A stretch of DNA of 64,000 nt, taken from positions 88,865 through 152,864 of the forward strand of contig JANRJQ010000008.1 in NCBI GenBank assembly GCA_033763895.1, read 5' to 3'. Each line of letters starts with the position of its first letter. Within the stretch, counting starts at the first letter, position 1. Shown here in pieces: positions 44,138 through 52,784 of the stretch. Below the pieces are notes generated by a model. That model saw only the letters and a list, made by a program, of their open reading frames with translations, searched no databases and was not told the origin of the DNA. A program made the translations under genes and the position numbers. This stretch comes from Chloroherpetonaceae bacterium (GTDB lineage Bacteria > Bacteroidota > Chlorobiia > Chlorobiales > Thermochlorobacteraceae).

Positions 44138-45169
44138 ATGTCTTCAAATACATTAAATACACTTCATAATTCGCGTCAAACACTTGACTCGGAGAAGCCG
44201 ACTTCATTTTTAGATGGAAGTGTTCAAGAATCAGAAAGTTTTGGTGCAATTCGCTCTACTCCGGTCGGTGTCAGTGAGAAGTCATTGTCACAAGCGGAAT
44301 TGAATGAAGCATATCGCTATTGCCGTGATGTTTCAGCAAAGCATGCAAAGACATTTTATTTTGCGACTCACTTCTTGCCACAAAGTAAACGAACTTCTGT
44401 CTTCGCTGTTTATGCACTTTGCCGATATGTCGATGATCTTATCGACCGTTCGGAAGACAAACTCACTCTCAAACAACTCACTAAAGAAAAGATTATCGCG
44501 CTTATTGATCAGTGGAAAGCGGATCTTCAATCCTGTTATAAAGGTGAAGTTATACGCAACCCGATTATGCTTGCTTGGCATGATACATTGAAGACCTACC
44601 ACATTCCAATAAATCTTCCGCTTGAACTTATTGAAGGCGTTTGTATGGATTTAAGCTTTAAGGGATATGACACCTTTGAGGAACTTTACATTTATTGTTA
44701 TAAAGTTGCTTCCGTAGTTGGATTAATGACCTCCGAGATATTTGGGTATCGCGATAAAGCGGCGCTTGAACATGCGATAGAACTTGGAATCGCAATGCAA
44801 CTGACCAACATTTTAAGAGATGTTGGTGAAGATGCAGAGAAAGGCCGAATCTACATACCTAAAGAAGATTTGAGGCGTTTTGGATATACAGAGTCGGAGT
44901 TGATGAGAGGGGTTATCAATGATCAATTTATAGCTCTCATGAAATTTGAAATTGAACGGGCACGGCAATTTTATCAAATGGCAGATAAAGGAATCCATTT
45001 ACTTTCAAAAGACAGCCAAACGGCCGTCGCTTTGAGTAGAATTAATTATGGGAAAATTCTCAATACCATTGAGCGAAACCATTACGATGTTTTTAACAAA
45101 CGGGCTTATGTTTCATTTCTTGGAAAGTTGATGCCAATCCCCGGTTTGTGGTTCAAGTCAAAATTTTAA
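44138..45169 (+). CDS. crtB: Phytoene/squalene synthase family protein, probable phytoene synthase
   Basis: A 343-residue prenyl transferase joining two GGPP to phytoene, the entry to carotenoids. The first Asp-rich motif is RYVDDLIDRSED (DDLID 99-103). The second is QLTNILRDVGEDAEKGRIYIPKEDL. A Ser/Thr-rich N-terminal extension of ~50 residues precedes the conserved EAYRYCRDVSAKHAKTFYFAT. The stop is followed immediately by a TTG-headed frame, so the gene is coupled to a DUF1997-like protein. Squalene synthase cannot be excluded by motifs alone. Confidence 0.87.
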   Translation: MSSNTLNTLHNSRQTLDSEKPTSFLDGSVQESESFGAIRSTPVGVSEKSLSQAELNEAYRYCRDVSAKHAKTFYFATHFLPQSKRTSVFAVYALCRYVDDLIDRSEDKLTLKQLTKEKIIALIDQWKADLQSCYKGEVIRNPIMLAWHDTLKTYHIPINLPLELIEGVCMDLSFKGYDTFEELYIYCYKVASVVGLMTSEIFGYRDKAALEHAIELGIAMQLTNILRDVGEDAEKGRIYIPKEDLRRFGYTESELMRGVINDQFIALMKFEIERARQFYQMADKGIHLLSKDSQTAVALSRINYGKILNTIERNHYDVFNKRAYVSFLGKLMPIPGLWFKSKF

Positions 45170-45298
45170 TTGTCGTCTTTCGCAGTAAAGACATTATTTT
45201 TTAGGATGATCAATATATTGATGGGCTTGATTTCGCCCTTCCTTGGTAATGCAACCAAAACGGGAAGCGGAAATGAATCGGGCGAAAAGGAGCGAATA

Positions 45299-45937
45299 AT
45301 GGAAGTTATCGGAGTCTCTCGGGGACAAGTGCTTTTAGAAGCCGGTTTCGATGAAGTGTTTTCTTATTTCAGTGACCAAAAGAAAATTCTCAGTTACAAC
45401 CCGCTTTGCAAATCGGTTGAAACCACAGAATATCAAGATATTTATCGATGGAATTTCGAAGTTACAGACCCTCAATCTCATCCCATCCGATTAATTTTTT
45501 TTGTTGAACAAGAAGAAGTGAAGTCGCACTCTGCCAAGTCGGTCGATAAAGCTTCGCAAACAGACAATTCACCAACCGATGATATTATTTCAGGTGATAT
45601 TTTTTGGAAAAATGTTCCTGTAGAAGTTGAAGGTGCGATGCCCGATGATAGAACCTTTATTGGAAAAGCTTTTGGGGAAATGCACCTAAAGAAATCGGAA
45701 GACGAGAAAACAATGGTTGATGTTCAGATGAAAGTTCAAATAAATTTTGCAGTACCGTTCTTACTCAAAATTTTCCCTGAGCCAATTCTCAAAATCATGT
45801 CAGAATCGGCGATGAGTTTTGCGATGCAAAATGTTTCCAATAAAATGCTTGAAAACATCAGTAAGGATTTTCGCTATTCAGTTGTTACCCAGCAAAGTTC
45901 TGGGAAGATTACAGAGTTTGAACGAGATCTAAACTAA
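45299..45937 (+). CDS. DUF1997/SRPBCC-like protein next to crtB
   Basis: A 212-residue protein. The pattern QVLLEAGFDEVFSYFSDQKKILSYNPLCKSVETTEYQDIYRWNFEV fits a START/SRPBCC lipid-binding fold, and the family with this start in phototrophs is DUF1997. I chose the ATG at 45299 because a clear Shine-Dalgarno (AAAGGAG) precedes it and the domain starts there. In-frame TTG 45170 and ATG 45206 would add up to 43 residues. The downstream part includes EPILKIMSESAMSFAMQNVSNKMLENI, a helix typical of the fold. The crtB neighbour suggests a role with carotenoids, inferred only. Confidence 0.65.
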   Translation: MEVIGVSRGQVLLEAGFDEVFSYFSDQKKILSYNPLCKSVETTEYQDIYRWNFEVTDPQSHPIRLIFFVEQEEVKSHSAKSVDKASQTDNSPTDDIISGDIFWKNVPVEVEGAMPDDRTFIGKAFGEMHLKKSEDEKTMVDVQMKVQINFAVPFLLKIFPEPILKIMSESAMSFAMQNVSNKMLENISKDFRYSVVTQQSSGKITEFERDLN

Positions 45938-46005
45938 ATGATTGCATTATTAATAAATTTGCTTTTAGGATAGATATTTTCAAAGCAGCGAAGAATTTCT
46001 TAAAT

Positions 46006-46038
46006 AAAAAAAACCGCAACGGGTCTGCGGTTTTTTTT
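46006..46038. terminator. Bidirectional terminator between convergent genes
   Basis: Stem CCGCA / TGCGG (46014-46018 with 46026-46030), extended by eight A on the left and eight T on the right, with a 7-nt loop. It serves the DUF1997-like gene and the convergent lipoprotein gene. Confidence 0.9.
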
Positions 46039-46071
46039 ATTTACCTATCAATAAAGACTCTTAATTGGGAG

Positions 46072-46800
46072 TTATTGCTGAACAGTCAGCGAATCTGTTG
46101 GGGAAGTTGCTTTCAGGCTATCCGCTTCAGCTTTACCTCGTTCGTAGGCGCGTTGTTCGCGGTCTCTGCGCATTGAATAGCGGAGTCGATTCGGGTTTAC
46201 TTTTGCGTCACCTTGAGTGACAAAAGTCCCAAAAACCCCGTCGTTGTAATAAAGCCAAATATTGAATCCCGGTACCATTTCATCCACGAGAGCCACTTTA
46301 TCAATGAGCTTTTCAGCTTCTTTGCCGGAAATGTTGTGCGCATTTTTCAAATATTCTAAGCAAATGCTTCGGTGAGAGTCACCTCTCTTTACTAAGTAGG
46401 GAGTTGGCAATTTGTCTTTAATCTTTTGAATTTCTTCTTGCAGTCCTACAACTTCCTTTCGCGTATCAATTAATTTTTGAAGTACTCCTTTAAAGGAGGC
46501 ATCTTGTTCAGAGCGGATGAGTTCGAGGATTACGGATTGTTGTTCATCGGAAAGACCAAGCGTGCTATCAAATGTAATTTGCTTTTCGGGATGGCGTCGG
46601 TTGACTTCACGAATCATTTTTGAGACTTCTTGCGAACGCTCGAAAATGTCGCGCTGCTTGTCGTTGATTTGATCGACTGACCGCATAAAGTCTTCATAGT
46701 TGGGTTCACGGTTGCAAGATGACATCGAAATACCACTAATAGCGATGATCAATAAAGAAAAAGTCAACCGAAATGACGCCTCAAGTTTTTTCTTATTCAT
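46072..46800 (-). CDS. Lipoprotein with coiled-coil and LysM-like C-terminal part
   Basis: A 242-residue exported lipoprotein. The signal is LTFSLLIIAISGISMSSC with the lipidated Cys. Residues ~30-130 are rich in charged heptads (FERSQEVSKMIREVNRRH, VLQKLIDTRKEVVGLQEEIQKIKDKL), a coiled coil. A block TPYLVKRGDSHRSICLEYL follows, resembling the LysM start (Y.V.kGDt...I), though the remainder is atypical. The start is ATG 46800; an ATG at 46863 would lead with 21 residues ahead of the signal. The C-terminus is polar. Possible peptidoglycan association, inferred. Confidence 0.65.
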   Translation of the reverse strand: MNKKKLEASFRLTFSLLIIAISGISMSSCNREPNYEDFMRSVDQINDKQRDIFERSQEVSKMIREVNRRHPEKQITFDSTLGLSDEQQSVILELIRSEQDASFKGVLQKLIDTRKEVVGLQEEIQKIKDKLPTPYLVKRGDSHRSICLEYLKNAHNISGKEAEKLIDKVALVDEMVPGFNIWLYYNDGVFGTFVTQGDAKVNPNRLRYSMRRDREQRAYERGKAEADSLKATSPTDSLTVQQ

Positions 46801-46825
46801 GTCTTGTTTAATTTGATAAAAAATT

Positions 46826-47638
46826 TTAAGAATTTTTTGATGATATTTTTTTGACTTCATCAATTGAAATATTCAACGCGCCTGAAATTTGTTCGGGAGT
46901 TAATCCTAGCCTTAAAAGATTTGGAACAGCATCTCTTTTGACTTGTTGCATGCCTTGTTGCATGCCCGCCTTCAATCCATCCGCTTCAGCTTTCTTGCGA
47001 ATTCGTTCAACAATTTGCCGACCGGCGACGGTATTCTCCAGAATATCTTGATCAATTTCTTCTAAATAGTCCATTATTTCCTCCACCGTTTTGTCTTTGA
47101 GTTTATTAACAATAATTCGGATTGCAATATCAAGAAATTTAGGTTCTTGTTTCGAAACATTTCTAGCGATTTCCGCAGCCTTACCTTCTGATTGAATCAT
47201 CATTTGGAAAAAGTCTTTCGGATTAAAGTTTTTTACTTCGTCCTCTTCACTAAAAATATCTTCTAAATAAATCCTTTCAAAATGTGTTGTTTCTAACAAC
47301 ACTTTATATGCTTCAAATTCTTTTTGCTCAACATTTTTCTTCGGGTAAATCACAATTCCCTTCCACTTCTGAAATGGATTTTGCCTAAGAAAGAGAAAAA
47401 TTTCTGCAAAAAATCTCGCATAAAATTTTTCATCCTTATGAAATTGAGCCTCAACAAAATAGATTGGGTCGTCCTTTAATTTTGGTTCAAAAACTGCATC
47501 GATTCGCAAAGCGGTTTCTTTAATTTCAACAGATTTAAATGCGTATTTCGTTGCGACTTCAGGCGATTGACCAATCAAATCAAAAAAACTTTCAGGGGCT
47601 TCTTGAAACAAAAAATAAATGAGCTTATCCGTTTTCAT
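46826..47638 (-). CDS. Rpn family / DUF2887-like PD-(D/E)XK nuclease
   Basis: A 270-residue protein. The N-terminus matches DUF2887/Rpn proteins: MKTDKLIYFLFQEAPESFFDLIG and ALRIDAVFEPK, followed by DPIYFVEAQFHKDEKFYARFFAEIFLFL (D...EaQ as the nuclease motif). A C-terminal helical part has the repeat GMQQGMQQ and ends in an HTH-like stretch (LGLTPEQISGALNISIDEVKKI). Rpn proteins are recombination-promoting nucleases, often in multiple copies. I chose ATG 47638; a frame from 47848 would add 70 residues overlapping the upstream GroES-like gene. The next gene upstream is the GroES-like gene, 18 bp away. Confidence 0.82.
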   Translation of the reverse strand: MKTDKLIYFLFQEAPESFFDLIGQSPEVATKYAFKSVEIKETALRIDAVFEPKLKDDPIYFVEAQFHKDEKFYARFFAEIFLFLRQNPFQKWKGIVIYPKKNVEQKEFEAYKVLLETTHFERIYLEDIFSEEDEVKNFNPKDFFQMMIQSEGKAAEIARNVSKQEPKFLDIAIRIIVNKLKDKTVEEIMDYLEEIDQDILENTVAGRQIVERIRKKAEADGLKAGMQQGMQQVKRDAVPNLLRLGLTPEQISGALNISIDEVKKISSKNS

Positions 47639-47655
47639 CGCAATCTCTTGGAGCG

Positions 47656-48066
47656 TTAATCCAGAATTTTTTTGATGATATCCTCCGGCGTTTCTCGAAT
47701 GAGCAATAAAATGGCATGATGAGGAACGATAATATACTTCTCCGAATTGTACTCGATTTCCGTCGATTGACCCTGAAGATAAATGGCCAAATCGCCAACT
47801 TGCGCTTGAAGTGGAATGTACTGTGGCTTTTTGGACGGCTCTTTCCAAGGTTCATCTGCCTCTACGGGTGGAGCTACGGCATAGCCGGGACCGGTTTTAA
47901 TGACATACCCACTGAATACTTTTTCTTTTTCTTGAACTCCCGGAGGCAGGAACAAGCCTGAACGAGTTTGAGAATCCGGCGCTTTTGGTCGCAATAGAAC
48001 CCGATCACCGACGATAATAAAGCGGCTAATGTCACTGGTTTCTTTTATCATTTCAATAGGTTTCAT
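47656..48066 (-). CDS. GroES-like co-chaperonin-family protein
   Basis: A 136-residue protein with the GroES fold pattern: FIIVGDRVLLRPKAPDSQTRSGLFLPPGVQEKEKVFSGYVIKTGPG, then LQAQVGDLAIYLQ and EIEYNSEKYIIVPHHAILL. GroES proper is ~97 residues; this one has an extended insert (YAVAPPVEADEPWKEPSKKPQ) and a longer N-terminus. There is no groEL beside it, so it is an orphan member, perhaps a second co-chaperonin. It lies 30 bp downstream of asnS. Confidence 0.8.
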   Translation of the reverse strand: MKPIEMIKETSDISRFIIVGDRVLLRPKAPDSQTRSGLFLPPGVQEKEKVFSGYVIKTGPGYAVAPPVEADEPWKEPSKKPQYIPLQAQVGDLAIYLQGQSTEIEYNSEKYIIVPHHAILLLIRETPEDIIKKILD

Positions 48067-48096
48067 TCATTTTCAGAGTTTCATTTGACAAAACCA

Positions 48097-49437
48097 CTAC
48101 GGCGTATTTCGGTAAATCATTCTTGGATACGGCGATGTTTCTCGAATATGTTCCAATCCGCACATCCAAGCAACCGTGCGCTCAAGCCCAAGCCCGAAAC
48201 CTGCGTGAGGCACACTGCCATATTTGCGAAGATCGAGATACCAACTAAAAACATCCTCCGGAAGTTTCTCGTGGCGAATCCGCTCAAGCAGCAATTCATA
48301 ACTGTCTTCACGCTGAGAGCCTCCAATTATTTCTCCAAATCCCTCGGGCGCAAGCATATCCATTGCCAACACAACTTTGGGATTTTCGGAATCACGTTTC
48401 ATATAAAAAGCTTTTACATCGGTGGGATATCGGTGTATGATACAAGGCTTATCAAACTGCTTCATAATGGCTTCTTCTTGCGGTGCGCCAAAATCTTCAC
48501 CCCAAGGGAAATCGTGTTGGCTTTCGGTACCGTCTTCATTTTTCTTAATGAGCTTAACTTGATTCTTGTTGAGCCATTCAACCGCCTCAGTATAGCTTAA
48601 GCGATGAAATGGCCGTTTAATTTTCTCAAGCTTGGAAATATCGCGCTCCAAAATTTGAAGTTCTTCGCGGCGATTTTCTAAGACGCGCGCGGCGATATAC
48701 TCCACAAATTCTTCCGCCAAATTCATATTCATTTCAAGGTCGTAATACGCCATTTCAGGTTCAACCATCCAGAATTCGGTAAGGTGACGGCGGGTTTTTG
48801 ATTTTTCTGCGCGGAATGTGGGACCAAAAACAAGTGCCTTTCCAAACGCCATCGCAGAGGACTCACCATACAATTGACCCGATTGCGTGAGGTATGCCTT
48901 CCCTAAATCAAAGTAATCCATTTCAAAAAGCGTGGTGGTGCCTTCCGCTGCGTTCGGAGTAATGATTGGAGAATCAATAAGCGTAAAATCGCGCTGATTG
49001 AAAAAGTCGCGAATGGCATTGATGATTTCGTGGCGAACCCGCATAATTGCCCACTGCCGTTTTGAGCGAAGCCATAAGTGCCGACGATCAGCCAAAAATT
49101 CAACACCGTGTTCTTTCGGGGTAATGGGGTATTCGTGAGCGAGTTGCACAATTTCAACTCCCGATACTTGCACCTCATAAACATTCTCCAATTTTGGATG
49201 CTTTGAAACCTCCCCTGTAACAATCACAGAACTCTCCTGCGTCAATTTTTCAAAATTGCTCCACACCTCTTCTGTAACCGCTTTCTTCGACACAACCCCT
49301 TGCACTAACCCGCTACCATCACGAAACTCCGGAAACATAAGCTTTCCGGATGAGCGAATGTTATAGAGCCACCCTTTGATGGTCACCACTTTACCGACAT
49401 AATCTTTAAGATGAGAGATATACACTTGCTCTGTCAT
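48097..49437 (-). CDS. asnS: Asparaginyl-tRNA synthetase
   Basis: A 446-residue class II synthetase charging tRNA-Asn. The N-terminal OB-fold anticodon domain reads [30 protein letters not shown]. Class II motif 2 is visible in [28 protein letters not shown], and motif 3 in [15 protein letters not shown]. Asn- versus Asp-RS is judged from RHLTEFWM and overall organisation. The length is normal. It precedes the GroES-like gene on the same strand. Confidence 0.94.
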   Translation of the reverse strand: MTEQVYISHLKDYVGKVVTIKGWLYNIRSSGKLMFPEFRDGSGLVQGVVSKKAVTEEVWSNFEKLTQESSVIVTGEVSKHPKLENVYEVQVSGVEIVQLAHEYPITPKEHGVEFLADRRHLWLRSKRQWAIMRVRHEIINAIRDFFNQRDFTLIDSPIITPNAAEGTTTLFEMDYFDLGKAYLTQSGQLYGESSAMAFGKALVFGPTFRAEKSKTRRHLTEFWMVEPEMAYYDLEMNMNLAEEFVEYIAARVLENRREELQILERDISKLEKIKRPFHRLSYTEAVEWLNKNQVKLIKKNEDGTESQHDFPWGEDFGAPQEEAIMKQFDKPCIIHRYPTDVKAFYMKRDSENPKVVLAMDMLAPEGFGEIIGGSQREDSYELLLERIRHEKLPEDVFSWYLDLRKYGSVPHAGFGLGLERTVAWMCGLEHIRETSPYPRMIYRNTP

Positions 49438-49714
49438 TGACGTATTCCTATATGCTTAGGTTTTATTGATCTTTATTTAATTGTACTTTTTTAAAAACCT
49501 TTAAGTGGTTTTATCGCCCTTTTTCAACACTTTTTTTTCTGAAAAAAGGTTGCAAAGTTATAATTTTTTTTCTGCTTTTCTTTGATATTACAACTCCGAA
49601 ATTGTTTGTAAAATATTTTCAAACAAATCGAATGAACTTCTTTTTAAGAGCGGTTTTCCTTCACTTTATTTAGATTTCATTCCGTTCCTATAACTGACTT
49701 TGATTTTGCACTTT

Positions 49715-51091
49715 ATGAAACGCAAACCGTTTATCCGCATCGCTTCAGGCCAAGGCTTTTGGGGTGATCTTCAACGCGCACCACTTGACCAAATTCGACT
49801 CGCCTCTTCTGAAAGCCCGGTTCACTACTTGATGCTTGATTACCTTGCCGAGGTTACGATGAGCATTATGCAAAAGCAGCGACAAAAAGACCCATCGCTT
49901 GGTTACGCTCGCGATTTCCCCATCGTGATTGGGGAACTTCTCCCAATGCTTCGTGAAAAAGGGATCAAAGTTATTTCAAATGCCGGCGGCGTAAATCCGC
50001 TTGCTTGCCGCGATCAAATCTTTTCAATTGCAAAAAAGCACGGTATCAAAGGGTTAAAAATTGGTGTGGTGTATGGCGATGATATCGCCGCTTCAATAAG
50101 TGATTTAATTCAAAACGGAGAAACCTTTAATAATATGGATAACGGGGAAGCGCTTGAACCTTATCTCAGTAAAGTTCAAAGCGCGAATGTGTATTTCGGT
50201 GCAGCACCAATTGCAAAGTGCCTTGAAGCGGGAGCCGATATTGTTGTTACAGGCCGCTGCACAGATACCGGACTAACACTCGCACCAATGATGTATGAAT
50301 TTGGTTGGAAATCAGATGATTGGAATTTGCTTGCTGCCGGAACGGTTGCAGGCCATTTGCTCGAATGCGGTGGCCAAGCAAGCGGTGGAAATTTTTTAGG
50401 TGATTGGGAATCAGTGCCAAACCTTGAAAACATTGGCTTTCCCATTGCTGAAATGTATCCAAATGGCGAGTTTTTTGTAACGAAGCATCCGGGCACCGGA
50501 GGGCTTGTATCGAGTGCAGTATTAAAAGAGCAACTTTTGTATGAAATCGGAAACCCAACCGAATACATTACACCTGATGTGGTGGCTGATTTTACTAGTA
50601 TTCATTTACAAGATGTTGCTGAAAATCGGGTTAGGGTTTATGGCATATCCGGTAAACCGGCAACTCCGTTTTATAAAGTTTCGATTGCGTTTTCAAATGG
50701 GTGGTACACATTTGGGTCGCTCACTTACGCTTTCCCTGAGCCATTGAAAAAAGCAAAGCGAGCGGATGAAATCCTTCGTGCAAGGCTGAAAAATTTAGGG
50801 CTTGAGTTTGAAGAAATTCGAACAGAATATATTGGGGCATCGGCTTGTCATCATCATTTGGAAGATATTCAAGCGGTGAACGAAGTGCAGATGCGTATTG
50901 GCGTTTATGATCGTGATAAATCCAAAATTGAAAGGTTTGGATATGAAATCGCGCCCCTCATTCTTACGGGTCCACCTTCTGTTACCGGTTTTGCAGGCGG
51001 AAGACCAAAACCCTCTGAAGTTGTTGCATATTGGGGAGCACTCATGAAAAAAGATAAAATTGAACCCAAAACAGATGTACAAGAAATTTAA
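49715..51091 (+). CDS. DUF1446/AtuA-like protein
   Basis: A 458-residue protein of the DUF1446/acyclic terpene utilization AtuA family: IRIASGQGFWGDLQRAP, HYLMLDYLAEVTMSIMQKQR and VISNAGGVNPLACRDQI. GADIVVTGRCTDTGLTLAPM, VAGHLLECGGQASGGNF and FVTKHPGTGGLVSSAVLKEQLLYEIGNP also match. AtuA in Pseudomonas belongs to citronellol degradation; broader members are of unknown chemistry. I chose ATG 49715; TTG 49700 would add five residues. No terpene-degradation genes are near, so the pathway is not implied. Confidence 0.85.
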   Translation: MKRKPFIRIASGQGFWGDLQRAPLDQIRLASSESPVHYLMLDYLAEVTMSIMQKQRQKDPSLGYARDFPIVIGELLPMLREKGIKVISNAGGVNPLACRDQIFSIAKKHGIKGLKIGVVYGDDIAASISDLIQNGETFNNMDNGEALEPYLSKVQSANVYFGAAPIAKCLEAGADIVVTGRCTDTGLTLAPMMYEFGWKSDDWNLLAAGTVAGHLLECGGQASGGNFLGDWESVPNLENIGFPIAEMYPNGEFFVTKHPGTGGLVSSAVLKEQLLYEIGNPTEYITPDVVADFTSIHLQDVAENRVRVYGISGKPATPFYKVSIAFSNGWYTFGSLTYAFPEPLKKAKRADEILRARLKNLGLEFEEIRTEYIGASACHHHLEDIQAVNEVQMRIGVYDRDKSKIERFGYEIAPLILTGPPSVTGFAGGRPKPSEVVAYWGALMKKDKIEPKTDVQEI

Positions 51092-51154
51092 TCGAATTGA
51101 AGTAATTGAATGATGAAACGACTTGATTCTATTCAACCTTTTTGAACGAATGTA

Positions 51155-52759
51155 ATGGGGTTTTTATTTCCTTTCTTTTTTTGGCTCTCGGCATTTATTG
51201 CCACTACCATAACGATTCATTTTCTCAATCAAAATGAAGTGAAGCCACGCTTCGTTGGGAGTGTGAAGTTTCTAAAGGATATTCCCATTTCAAAGCTAAG
51301 AACGTTTTCTCTCAATCAAATACCCCTTTTGATACTCAGGCTCTTGATACTTTCACTTCTGATCTTTCTTTTATCAAATTATTATTCGTTGTTACAACCT
51401 GATTCCACCTCTGCTCGCGTTGCTTTAATTCATCCGTCACTTCGAAACAGAGTGATTGAACAGGATAATTCAAATCTGATTCGCACGCTTGATTCTCTGA
51501 AAAAAGATGGATATGAATTACGGCAATTTCAGGAAGGCTTTCCTGAAACCAATTTTGAAATCTTCGGTACTTCAAAAGGTCAAGAAATTGAGCCTTTTGC
51601 GCATACTTATTGGTCACTATTAGAAAAAGCCTCTGCGCAATTCCCCGGACGTCCGCTTTATCTTTTACTTCCCAATCAGTTGAAGCTTCACGGAAAGGCT
51701 GCGGAAATCTCAAACCCAATTGAGATTCAACCTTTTGAAATACGTAACGATTATTCACTTCTTAGCGCTGAGCCAATAAATACCGATACCCTCAGAGTGT
51801 TTATTTCTAACAGTAAAGGAGAAGTTCTTACACATTCTTTGAAAATTGGGGATATTGAAAATGAGTATCCGCAAACCTTTTCGAAATCTCATCTCTCCGC
51901 CTTTTATATAGAAGGCAAGAAGAACGAAATTGGATTGGCTTTTGCTTCAAACGAATCGAATCAACCCGCACGCTTTTCTTTTCCACTTGATACACTTCGT
52001 GCGGCAATTGTATTTGATAAAGAATATTCTAAAGAAACGGCTTTGGCTCAAATGCTATTAGAAGCCACATTTTACGGGAGATTGCATCGCATTGAACGGA
52101 TGAACAACGTTTCGTTTTTTTCGAAAAATGAAAAGTTTCAATTGGTTTTTTGGTTATCCGCTTCTCTAATTTCAGATTCACTTAAGGGATGCATACCCGC
52201 ATTCCTGACTGTGCCTACGTCGAGTAATGAAGAATCTATTCAACTTGACACATTTCGTCTTCTTTTGGGAGAAAGAAATTTTGTGATACGAAATGTGAAA
52301 CCTAATAGTGAAAATACTCTTCAAGTACCTTCTATTCCATTACTGATAGCAACTGATGGAACATCCCTCATTGAGGTTAAGCAAAATCAATTTGGTTCAA
52401 TTCACTTAAGAATCAATTTTCCCTTAATTGAAAATTATTTTTCATTTCAACCTGAATTCGCCGAGCGAATAGGAAGCTTCCTTCGTTCATATTTTACGAC
52501 CCCTCTTCATTTTAAGACTTCTCAATTGGCGGCTAGTCAAACAATGATGACGGCTCAAAGCCTTTTGCCTAAATCAATTTTTAGTCAGGAGCGTTCAAAC
52601 TTGGTAAAAGAGAAACAGCCACTCAACGATACACTCGAAAAAATTCTTTGGGTGATTCTATCGCTCTGCATCATTTTCGAGCGATTTTGGTGTTTTTCAC
52701 CTTTTCGCTTTGAATTCACAAATTTTGTAAAACGCACGCCCGTATCAATTGAATTGTAA
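51155..52759 (+). CDS. BatA N-terminal domain membrane protein
   Basis: A 534-residue protein opening with the BatA (aerotolerance regulator N-terminal) signature: LFPFFFWLSAFIATTITIHFLNQNEVKPRFVGSVKFLKDIP, then LNQIPLLILRLLILSLLIFLLS as a second helix. The large remainder is polar, presumably extracytoplasmic, and a last hydrophobic helix is near the C-terminus (ILWVILSLCIIFERFW). It is the first of three consecutive genes (51155, 52785, 55145) that in other Bacteroidota occur with MoxR AAA ATPase and DUF58 genes. Those two are not in this window's cluster. The role is envelope stress or metal/vWA assembly by family association only. Confidence 0.78.
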   Translation: MGFLFPFFFWLSAFIATTITIHFLNQNEVKPRFVGSVKFLKDIPISKLRTFSLNQIPLLILRLLILSLLIFLLSNYYSLLQPDSTSARVALIHPSLRNRVIEQDNSNLIRTLDSLKKDGYELRQFQEGFPETNFEIFGTSKGQEIEPFAHTYWSLLEKASAQFPGRPLYLLLPNQLKLHGKAAEISNPIEIQPFEIRNDYSLLSAEPINTDTLRVFISNSKGEVLTHSLKIGDIENEYPQTFSKSHLSAFYIEGKKNEIGLAFASNESNQPARFSFPLDTLRAAIVFDKEYSKETALAQMLLEATFYGRLHRIERMNNVSFFSKNEKFQLVFWLSASLISDSLKGCIPAFLTVPTSSNEESIQLDTFRLLLGERNFVIRNVKPNSENTLQVPSIPLLIATDGTSLIEVKQNQFGSIHLRINFPLIENYFSFQPEFAERIGSFLRSYFTTPLHFKTSQLAASQTMMTAQSLLPKSIFSQERSNLVKEKQPLNDTLEKILWVILSLCIIFERFWCFSPFRFEFTNFVKRTPVSIEL

Positions 52760-52784
52760 CGAAGAAAAGAAATTATAGAAACCG

